Source: Phoronis australis
Lineage: Eukaryota; Phoronida; Phoronidae
Length of the DNA: 32,317 nt
Assembly (NCBI GenBank): GCA_002633005.1
Contig: NMRA01000640.1
Span: 104,191 to 136,507 of the forward strand
Direction: 5' to 3'
Position numbers and translations under genes: made by a program. Positions 13,601-25,600 of the stretch are shown piece after piece. The notes beneath the pieces are model-generated. The model saw only the letters and a list, made by a program, of their open reading frames with translations, had not been told where the DNA came from and did not search any database. Position 1 is the stretch's first letter; every line of letters starts with the position of its first letter.

Positions 13601-16600
13601 TCACATATTTTACCTGGTATTGGGGCATCTAGGAGTGGCACTGATGTCGACGGACCAGCATTGCTAGTCGTCGGGGCTGCTGCCGTTGCCGTCACATCCG
13701 TTTCCATGGCGTGACTCTCGGGCGAGAGCGGCGACCCGTGCATGGCGTCCATGCTAGAGACAGATTCACTACGACGGGGTCGAAGCACAAACGGCTGCTC
13801 CCTACGGCAGATCTCGACTTCGTGCTGCAAAAAATCAAGTCAAATATATCACATTGAAATTTCGAAAACAATAGCCAAGTTCATTCTAACTGTATGAGGA
13901 CAGAAAAACCTGTATGTTTACACAATACATTGTAGCAGCATTTTTCCAGGAGCAATCTTTAAATACAAAGATACACCAACGATGCATACAGCTGCATGAT
14001 GATTTAGCATTTCTTCGACCAGACAACAGAATGGCAGTCTGCGGTCTAGAGATACGAAATGCCGCAAATCTTCGCCTGAATAACTACCAAACATTGCTTA
14101 CAGGAAAGCAGGGGAAGCCACCTTTGAACTCCCCATTTAATGGCAACTCGTCCAAATGCTTTTGAAAAATAAGCAAGAATATGAACACAAACTGCTAACT
14201 CGACAGTTTAAATACGGGGGTAATGAAGTAGCCAAATTTGTCTAAAATCCGGGTGTGCGTTCCAACACAGAACTCGAGTTGGAAATACGTAGGCAGGCAC
14301 AAAAATTGCACCTGGGCGTGTGTAAGCCAGCTGTAGTTCGATCAGTTTCATGTCACTTGTTCTTGCCTCGACAGAAGTAATATGTCAGATCAGATAATCC
14401 TCCAAGTAACAAAGCACAACAGCAACTCAAACGCACACATGTATACATGTCTATGCGTGACGTTCATAAAATCACTTAGGGCTGCTCCAGCAAAATCTGT
14501 ATGGGAGGGGGAAGGCACTTTTATTTTGTACCCACCGCCCATATTTTTCATTTATTTCTCCAACCCATGAACCATAATTTTTTAATTATTTTTAACAGGT
14601 TAAAATATAAAATCCAACACTTGCAAACAAATTGCCTCCAGGAGAACCTGTTCAGAACTTAGATGATTGACAAACAAGAACTAGTTGTCTTGTCCAATAT
14701 TGTCAAAAACTAAAGTAGCCTGTGAGCAATACTTTTGGAAGCCACCAGGTGTCTCTGTTCACCAAGTGTCTATAATTTCAATGAACATTTTTTCAATTAT
14801 AAGGATCAATGAATCTCAAACTGTCTCCACGAACTCTTTTATACTTCTATGTCAAGTGAATATTGGAACTTGTTTATCTTACTCCTCATACTTTGTATTT
14901 AAAAATCATCAATTTTCTTATACGTGTTTACACCAGTTTAGTGTTGCATAACTTTTCAATTCAATAGTACTGCAGACAAACAATTGACTCAAATCAAGTT
15001 GCCAACGACTTGATTAATGGCTTAGTGAACATATTGCACTCTGTTCACTGGCAATATGGGCTTTTTTGTATTGGGATAAGTTAGGATATATGCCAATTGC
15101 ATTTTTTGAGTTCTGAGGACTTACAGGAACGACCACCCATACTTTGAGTTTTTTTCTGAAGACCACCACCCATGAATTTTTATTTCTACTGCCGTCCCCC
15201 CCTTCCCACACGGATTTTACTGGAACAGCCCTTACATGGAACCCTCTGACAGTCACAACCTACCTCCAGTCTGTTGATGAACGCGTTCAGCCCCGACTGT
15301 GCTTGGAACGCAGTCATGTCTAGGTTGGTGATGAGGTCGACGACGCGCACAGCACGCGTCACAAACGTGATGTGCTCCGACCCGTCACCATACCAGTTGA
15401 TGACCTTGAGCAAAGACTCCATCATGCCGCATGAGACCAGCGCCTCACCACCTACAAGATGGAGCAACAAATTGGTTAGCCAACAGGGTGCGTTAAACGC
15501 CGGTAGGAACCAAACCATATCAAGCTACAGAGCTCAACTTCCACATTTTTCTGATTCCAAACAGTGCTTTTAAAAGTAATTCCTCCCGAACAAGCCTGGC
15601 AGTTTTGAGCACGGGTCTAGACCTGCAATCTAGCATATCAATTAAAAATAAAAAAAAATATTCCAAGAACTCTATAACCGCCTACGTAGAAACAAAGGAA
15701 AAAGTGGGACATTTCTCAAGTTAGATCTCCTCGGTAAAAGTACGAGGGGGGGGCTAAACCTTACGGTGTTCAATTGTAAGACACAAAAACCAGTCTGACT
15801 TCCTAGGCTGAGGCAGTCAGGGGTGACAGTGCCTAGATGATGTAGCACTGTTTGTTCGACCAGCTGTTTGATATACGAAAACAACTGGAGATCGTCAGTG
15901 CGGACTAAGCCCATAACTAGCGCAACAAAACAAAGATGTATGAATGACAGTTCTGTATAATCGTTTTGGCTTTCTGTCACCTAGAAAACAACATTCAAAT
16001 TCTGAAATACTACTTTCAGATTTCACCAATTATTCTGCATCTTTGTCTCTTGTGAATCTCATAGACAGAAAGCTTAATGTGCTAAGCCATTTGAATTTGT
16101 TTTATCTTAATTGGAAGTCACAACGAGCAGAATTTACAATGACCACTTCAAATGAAATGTTAGCAGGTAAGACCTCGTGCTACAGATGAGATTACAAGTA
16201 ATTTCAGGTGATCACAGTGCAAACTGAATTTGGAATATTCCACTTAACAATACGAGTCAATAACTAATCACTGACACATGATTTCATTAACACTGTGTAT
16301 GGGAATATACAGTACACACAACATGACCAGGAATTCCTCCTCATGATGGCTGGGTAGAAGCTGAATTCATCGTCGGAGTGGTTTTCCTTCGTGACCCAGA
16401 ATGAAGGGGAAATAACAGGAAAACAAGGTGGCCAAGCCATTCAGTAATTGACCTATCGCCAGGATTTTGAGTGACGGCTGAACTGACCAATCAGAACGCA
16501 GCATTCTTGATACACCTTCGTTTCCAAGCTGCCACTTTACCCGACAAACAACACGTTGCTGGGTAAAACTTATAACTGGTTTGTTGACATTTCGCAAGGG

Positions 16601-19600
16601 GGCGGAGCTTGCGACAGGTCAGTTAGAATCTTGCCCCCGAAATAATAATTACAAGCCATTTTTGCTGTAAACTGAATTAGCCAGCATGATGCTATTTTGT
16701 GTTATTACTATCACATTGTACTCTACATTTTGTTATTCATGAGCATATAATGAATGGTAAAGCCAGAGTAGTACCACACTTCAACTTGATTTCCAGTTGG
16801 GGCAGCACACTTCAATACGATAACAGATTGAAGTGACTTTTACAACCAAGCACTGGCCACCGTCGGCTGCTCAAAGAAATTAACTCACCACTCTCATAGC
16901 TGGCTAAGTGGTACAGGAAAGAAAACAGCGATGTGGAGAAGGGCTGAGGAAACTGTTCGGATGAAGGATCTGAAAAAGATTCAATCGTGTGATTGCTCAA
17001 CTCCAATGTGTAACTTTTTTGAGACTTCGCACACCTCTGTGTCAGTCGTTTGAATATCCCCATCACGCAACAGTGGTAATTTGACCGTCGCAAAGAATTT
17101 ATAAAAAAAAATGCTGAGAAATTTCACTGCGTGAAATCACTAATCAAGAACCCTGAACGCTGTCCAACAACTACTCAACTGCCATGTAGCATATTTGATG
17201 GCAACAGACTGAAAATAGAAGGTACAAAGTATTTTCCAGAGACAGCCATTAAACATTTTGTAGTAGCCTTTCTCCAGGAGCAACCTCAACTGCGTGAGGC
17301 TCACCAACGATGCACACAGCTACACCTCCATGTAGCATTTCTTCAACCAGGCACCAACACAACGGCTTGTTGCCTGGAGATACGAAATGCACGACAGGCA
17401 GACATCACTGAACAGGACATAGGCAGCTTTTGGCTCATAAGTTATAAAGAAAGCTATCTTGAATTTGTACCAATCATTTCAGAATTCATAAAAACTGTAT
17501 GGCAATAGCCAGATATAACGAATCCGTATTTTCAGAACCAGTTTGATGCCTGCTATTCACTGGAAAAAATGGTTCTCAAAATTATATCTGACCATTACCA
17601 ACGACATATTAGGGTATAAATGATTGATGAGTGATCAGAATTGATAATGATGATATATTTCACACAATATTTTATATATTTGATTGCCTATCAGAGAACA
17701 ATGACAAATGATTAAAAGGTTTTCATTGTGATCAAACTAATATCAGACTGATCACCTATCATCAGACAGATTGGAATTCATACCATACAAAATGGGTAAC
17801 AACACTACTGTTGAAGACTTTTAAAATAATGCAAATTAGAGAATTTCAATGGAAAAACCAAGGAACAACGAGGATATCTATTCAGTGACTACATTGTCCA
17901 CTTTACGTTCAGTGCTGCAAACAATTTTGACAATGAAGATGTTTTCAAAGGTAGCTACAGTGACAATGATACACATCTTCTAAATAATGTTCAGGATGAT
18001 TCGCAGCACCCAAAACAAGAATGACAATTCCTCCCAAACTGCCCACAAAATTCAAATGTACGTAGCTAGAGCATGCCACTGAATAAGTGGGTTCAGCATA
18101 TAATTACAACATTGACTGATTACCGTACCTGTCATCTGTTGAATACAGGTGCGCACTAGCACAGGTAGGAAGCCGTGGTACGACGAGGCCCCAGTGGCGT
18201 CGATTATGGCGTTTAGCCTGGAAGAAGCCATACGACTCGAAGTGGAAGATTAATACAAAACATTGACAACTACTCAATGTAAAAAATCAGTAGCACAAAC
18301 GGCATCATTACACAATGCCTCTAGGTTTGTGTGTATCTGTCACAGGCAATCTGCTTTCCTCATGAACTACTGGTGTATTCATCTTTAACAGCATTCAGTT
18401 CTAATTTGGTCCAATTTTATTCAGCTTGCGATACTAGTTGACATATTTGGCAACATTGGACCAAACACGCACTGCATAGTGTCCAGCATCAGATGTGCAA
18501 AGAAGTGTGGTTCATAAGAAAAGATTTGCATGCGGAAGAATAGAATCACGGCTTATGAGAAAAAAACATATAGTTTGAAAGATGCCAGCTGCATTAACGT
18601 GTAAGTTACTACGTAAATGAAAATATTAGCGAGTGTCAAAGCACTTACAATTGTTAAACAAAACTCACTTGGGATTTCTCTCGAGGTGTATGACTGATGT
18701 CAATGTCCTTAGTGCCGGTGCTTTGATTTCCTGAAATTGTTGCAAATCAAGTAATTCAAACTTATGTCAAACAAGGGTGTGGCAAAAGATCAAATCCTAG
18801 TCAACTCTGACATTCAATAGCGTGCAATTCAGGGGATTTTTACTTGACCTTCATGTGGAAATGGCCATTCTGAACCTGCCGTCACTTAATGCAGTAATTT
18901 CTCAAATGAAATTTCAATACTTCATCTTAAAACTCTATTTTCCCTGACAGCGTGTTAAGCTGGGTAAAAAACCAAAACACATTACAACACAAACTCAGAC
19001 TCAAACTTTTGCTCACCCAGAATAAGACTGTGATTTCCGTTGCCAGGGAATATAACCCAGACCAATTACAATTCATTCAAACACAGGTAATCTCTCAAAG
19101 CCAAATGACTGTTGATGACTTCTGTGCATATTTCGAAAGGAGGAGCATCTCCACCAGTCAGGTAAGTGTTGAACTAATAATTTGTACTACAAATTTGTTC
19201 CTTTTCACAAAAAGCGACACATTAAACGAAAATAAATAGACTGAAAGCACGAGTGAGCTCAACTCACCACTAAACGCGCGTCCTTGACCTGTAGAATGTC
19301 CACCAGCTCCTCAATAAAGCCACCGTATAACAATGTGTTCACATTATCCTGCATGGCATTGGAGTAAACTAAAAACACATCAACCGTAAATAAACATCCA
19401 ACACACCTCAGTTTCTAATTCTATCCCTGATAACAAAAAGAGAAAAAACACAACAGCCCCTTAGCGCCTAACAGAGCTTGAGGCTCGACTGACACGCTTT
19501 CAGTTCACATGATTGATCAAACTTTTGAATGAAGACTAGTGTATTTTGAAGTTCATGCACCTGGGTTTATAAAACAGGCAAATGAATTGGTGTGGCAGCA

Positions 19601-22600
19601 GGTTTCCAGGCAACACTCGACAGTCGAGAGACACCAACGATGCATTTAGCTGCGCTTTAGTCTAGCATTTCTTCGACCAGGCTGCAGCATATAAATCTGA
19701 TGCCTGGAGATACGAAATGCAGGGGAAACATTGTTATGACACACATTGATAGAATACAGTTGTATTCAAGAAAACTTGAAGATCAAGTTAAATTTAATCA
19801 TAGAATAAACAAACTTGGCTTAAGCATGTAAGTATGAGTCACTTAACTAGAACTTATTGTTAGGGTTTTTAGTGACTGCTTAACTGACCAATCAGAACAC
19901 AATATTCTTGACACACTTTCGTTCCCAAGTAGCTTTTTTACCAGAAAAATGACACGTTTTTGGTAAAATTTATGGTTTGTTTGTCGACTTCTTGCAAGTG
20001 GTGGAGCTTGTGATTGGTCAGGTGTTGTAAGAGAGCTTTTTAAGAACACCTGACCAACATGCATACTGACCTAGGACAGAGATGGCCTGAAGTCTGGCTT
20101 GAACACATTTGACCCGTTTCTCATAGTCAGAAAATGAATGAGCAAGTCGCACGTGGGTCAGCAAAGACACCTGAAATACGACAACCGAAACAATGAAGCG
20201 ATTTCCAACAAAACTCAAAATGTTAAAATGGTAGTGTGTTTACAATCTTCTGAAATTCCCTCTCTTATTTGGGACATTTAATTCTAGATATCGTACAAAA
20301 GTGAGTATCAGCAGAAGAATTTGGGAGCTCATATCTAATACTTTGTACGCTCTTCAACTTATTTGCGCTACTTTACCATTACTCTGGGTGACACGTAGAT
20401 CTTAAGAATCCTACCAAACATGTGGGAACGTAGTGTCTACTCTGAGCACAATTTCCACAATCCAATGCTGATTTGAGAGTTGCCCTCCAGGCGACAGGGG
20501 AGACTATTGCAAAGTGCAGACAACAGACAACACAGGAGTAACTTGTGCCGCCACCTGGTGGACAATGGCAACATTTCTACCGAGGATGAATGATAGGGGA
20601 AAGAATCTGTTTCGAATAAGTGTACTCCACATCAACTTAAGAAAATCAAGGCAACACAGTCTGTTGACAAGTAACCGTTACTTTGCACAGGGCCACTACA
20701 AAATGATCAGAGCACTTTCGTTAACCCAGAGCAGACAAAAATGACCAACCTTCCTCGATTCAGGAACATTGTAATTCTTCACAAGGTCTTCCATTATTTC
20801 CGACGGCAGTTTCTTGATTTTGTCAACATTTTCAATGTGGATGCAGCCCAACACACTCGAGGAAAACTGAAACAGTTAGATCACATAACACATAGCATTT
20901 CAACCATATAATGTCTAATTTCAGCTCCAGTTGTAAAGAGTATTTGATGCAGTTATCAACCTGGTCTTATTGTCAAGCAATCCCAGCAGTCATTTGGTCC
21001 AGCATCACGCAGTGTTGATTCACAGGCCAATCGTCTACTATGCTTTAAAGAGTTGCAGTTGAAGTCTTTGCCCATGCTTGAATTGCTCTGCTCCACACAT
21101 TCAAAAGAAACTTATTTCAGCACCCATGATATTGCTATGGGTTGGCACTGGCAGTTCCTGTACATGTTGCCTTACTTATGCAGAAAATTGTCCATAATGC
21201 AATAATATTCCACTTAAAATCAGGAGGCTGTCAGAACTTAGACTACACATAACACCAAAAATTTATGATTTAAAATAAAGCGTGTGACCTAGTTGCTCTT
21301 ACCTTTTTACTTGCTTTGTCCTCAACTTTCTCTTCATAGAATTCAAAGTGAAGCGTAGTAGCACTGCTTGGAAAGCTCTGCCAACATAAATGACATGATT
21401 TTGTCACTAGGTCACGAGCAACAATTGCTGGCAAATAACAATAGAAACCTTATGTTCGAGAGATTGACTTGTGTTTTTTTATGTTGCTAAAGTTTTTCTA
21501 AGAGCACCTGGGCAGCTCAATATATCTAAATTAACATAAATACTTTGAATAAATACTTTAACATTAATGCAGCACCAAATTACAACTCAAACAGATCATT
21601 TCACTACTTACTGATATAGGCAAATCTTGACAGCATGCGGCCAGTCCAAACCCGTTGTCTTTACCACCCCAACTCTATAAAAACGCGACGACACTGGGAT
21701 TTACATGGTCACAAATGGGCTTTCACATTCATTGGAACAACAGGAGTGTTAACACCATAATGTTGCTATGAAATGGCAAAAATGCTTAATATGAAGAAAA
21801 TTGGTGTTTCCTGCACTAAAACATGGTTGTCGGCATCTTTAAGTTTCTCACAGATGGCCAACTTAGATCTTTTTTATAGGATATCTAAGAAAACAACCTG
21901 TGACCAAACACGTGGCTCCAGTAGGCTTATTTTTATGACAACATTGCTATCTCGAGGAGGAGGGACAACACAATGCAAAACCAGATTTCAGAATTCCTGG
22001 CACTAAGCTCAACCGAGTACGCAGCGAACAATGCGCTGTGGATTCACGGGTATTTGAAATGCGTTTGTCAAACTTTCCAGCATTAACAGTGCAGCTCATT
22101 GCACTGTTAATGCCGGAACATCAAAAGCAGTCTTCAGCTCCGTAAAGAACACAGCAGCACTAACAGCATTCACCAGATGCGTGAAAACAAGACCGGAAAA
22201 AGACCTGGCGGAGTCACTGTATTGTGGGTAAATACGACAGAACTTCAAAAAGGGGCATGGTTATGTTTGAGATGGTGCTATTCTATCACATTTTGAGCAT
22301 AATTAATATCGCATAAAGTTCTCATCATGTGAAAACAATAGCAGGAAAATGTTAATAACTGGACTCAAGTAAGTCTTCACATGAAAACAGAATTGCAATG
22401 TTCTGATTAGTGCACCTACCTCTGCAAGATGTGTTAGCCTCAGTATTAGGGCCTGTTTCTTCTCTTGGGCGAGACGAGTGATAAAGTTAGACCGCTTGCT
22501 GGAAATGAGAAAAAAACAAATATTGAAGCGAGAATCTTTCTTAAGGTAGGTGGATACACAAAAAAATTAATTTTGACTGTTTTTTACATTTTCATATCAT

Positions 22601-25600
22601 CCTAATCTTTAATTCTTGATGCACAGTATACTGAAGAAAAATAAAATCATTCTGAAAATCCAAAGTTGCTTTTTTAGCTATATTTGACCAAACCTCAGTA
22701 GGTCATATGGCTTGAGTGCTCACCAGCTCAGTGATTGACAACTGGGGCGGAGCTTATATACAAGGACACTAGCTCTAATCTAACCCTGTCAACAAGCATT
22801 GCGTAACCGGGCAATCGAGAGTGATGTACCAGCTGATATTGGTGTTGTAGCAAGACCAAGAATAAAACAATTCTATTTTTGACCATGTGAAAGTTGGTAG
22901 TGAAATGGTGAACTAGCTCCTGTTCCGAGCCTGAGCCTGTTTGTCTATCTGCAAAAAAATTAAGTTGAGTACGCCAAGCCCTACCGAAGCCATCACTGCA
23001 CTCAGCTTGAGGAGTCCGTGCAGAAATTGTGCATGTATAAGAGAAGTCGGTAATATAAGGTCAGTTGTCTTGCGAGAGGACGCTGAGTGTCGACGTGGGT
23101 GGTGTTGCACGATTCGGTGAGAGTGCATACACGCGCTGTGAAGACAAGCCGCGCGCGCGACACATGGACAACTACATGCCGTCAGAGTAGAGTCTTCGCA
23201 GATAAACCGTGCTTCTGTGCTGGGAACGTGCCGTGGAGAAACTAGGCTGTCAAACCCAGAGGTTTTTTAACTTGCCACTGGCCGTAACCCAAAGAATTAG
23301 AGAAATGACCCAGTGTTCAACATAACAAAAAATTTTCTAGTGCATAGATTCAAACGTAACCCTGAATTAAAACTCATGATATTATACGATTTTAGAGGAA
23401 AGCAATATAAGAAACTTTAGTAACTTGAGAATCTCACCCAAGCGGCGCTATTTGCGCAGAAAGTGATATTTTCTTATCCCAAAGTCCATTCGGTACAGGC
23501 ACGTAAAAATGTTGAACCATTACTATGAAAGTAGTTCTTTATCCTCGTCGCCAATATTGTTATGTAGGCAGTAACGCGGCGATTTGATATAACACATATA
23601 TTGGTTGATGATAATATTGGAATACTAACAAATAGGTCTGTGTAATATAGTTAGAGAGTCTTTTACAAACTGAGTGGAGAGTTCAGATGAATCGTATAAA
23701 CAATCAACACATGGTGGTCGGCACACCAGTACAGCAGACAATAGATCAACGCTAAGCTCCGCCCACGTGACAGCCATATTTGTTTTGGTCGTCTGTCGTG
23801 CATCACAAGTTCGAAAAAATGATTAAAATTACGCTGTAAACAAACAGGTATGTCACATTTTCTAAATATGAAGTAAATATCAGCTTTATTTCTAGTACTT
23901 CAACAAAAATTGGAACATAATGACCACGCATTCTGAACGAAATTTGATCTCAAGTGGCAATCGATGACCGCTTAACTTCAAAGCCGTTTTTCTCGGCTCG
24001 TGATTTCAGGATAGTGACACGATTCTCGGGCCTATTTTTCCACAACACGTGGGTCAATTTTAACGAAAGTTGCAAATTTGAAATCCTCTTGGACTGAAGT
24101 AAAATCGCGTGCCAGGGTTTTTTGATAAATGGACCAGATTTTTAGTTATTAGACGGAAAGTGACCAAATGACAAAAAGTGGCGTGCTTGCCCCAACTCAC
24201 ACACAAAAAATGCCACAAAATCAAGATCATAATGATTTTGTACATATATTTGGTATGGATAAGTAGAATATTGCGTAAGGAAATAGTTGATGATGATCCC
24301 TGTGCATTTTGAAAAAAAATTCGAGGTAAAATTGGATTTGTTGAAAATTAAAAAATACGATTTTTAAAAAAAACGAACTACAAAAAAACATTTTTTTTTC
24401 GATTTTTGTCACTTTCAGAATCATGTCTAACTAGTTAAAACTCCCTTTTTACTCATTTTAGTTAGGAACCTGGAGATTTGATCAGTGTATACACCTACCT
24501 TAATAGCATCCATCCAAACAAGCATATTGGTTCTAGTCGGTGTTTTTAACATTCATCCAAAAAGGCGTACTTGGTTCTAGTCGACGTTTTTATTATTGAA
24601 AATTCATGTAGTGATATGTAGTTGATTGCATTTCCAAAACTTATCCACCCGATATCAACAAAAGTGAGGTGCTCTTTTGTCATATCAGGACCACTTCATT
24701 GGTGCAGGGACACCAATACCTTGGTTCGTGTTGTTCTGGTTTTCAGATGCTATATACATGGCATGCAGCAACTTAGCCATGAAACAAAAGCAGGGGTGGA
24801 TCCAGGTTTTTTTTAAAATGGGGGGTCGAATCAAGAATTTTTAAAAAGGGGTCCAAGTCAACAATTTGAAAATTTTAGATTTGATATCACTAAAATCAAG
24901 GGAAAAAAGGGGGTCCAGGCCCCCTTGACCTCCCCTTAGATCCGCTAATGAAAAGCTGCCACATAACTCAATGAAAAAGGCAAGACAATTCTCATATGAT
25001 TTTTAGTTCTACCTACCATTTCACATGGTCATATTAAAAACACAACAAATGAATGTGGTTTGATAACTACTGCACATCAGGAATTAAAACTAATGACATG
25101 TGCACTAAACTAGAAAAGCTTACACCACGCTCTACAAGACAATTTCTGTACATCAAGGAATTTCCATCAACAGGCTTATGAATTTGTAAGCCCGCGAGCC
25201 TGTTGGCCAGGTTTCCAAAATGTAGGCCCTGGAACCAGCGGAGGTTAAATGCGTCTTCAACACGAGGAAAGCAACACTCACCTAAACACATAAAGAAGGT
25301 TGAGTACGGCCAGCACCACAGACATGTCATCAGAGGCCATCAGTGTGGCTAGATGTTCCATAGAGTTGTACAAGTGTCGAGAAAAGCTGTGCTCAATCAA
25401 AAGTGCCGTGAAGCCCAGCACCAACAACAGCAGCTCCTTCAGCTGATACAACAAACAACAAACAGAGTGTGAGGTCAAGGCAAAAATACTAAATGAATTT
25501 GTATTCAGCAAAGCTCACTAAAGGTTCACAGTGATAAATAGTTCAACATGTAAGTGGACGCAATGCTTTGAAATTTTCAAAATCAGAGCTAAACACAACG

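Larger units (their letters stand above)
13274..16635. repeat. Second of two near-identical blocks (probable alternative haplotype), with element insertion
   Basis: This block repeats 10,646-13,272 nearly base for base, carrying exons 15 and 16, one H/ACA snoRNA and the same small MITE, but has a 753-bp inverted-repeat insertion at 14,479-15,231. The blocks meet at a single N (13,273). The left block ends at TCTTGCC, exactly where this block runs on into unique sequence after 16,635. That is how overlapping unmerged contigs look. Confidence 0.85.

Noticed and set aside
10646-16635. Real tandem exon duplication giving mutually exclusive exons 15-16
   Set aside because: The copies are almost identical, including introns. 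They meet at an N, and each broken edge continues in the other copy, as expected of two alleles.
22321-22327. C-box-like ATGATGA on the minus strand
   Set aside because: No D box or terminal stem was found at a suitable distance downstream.
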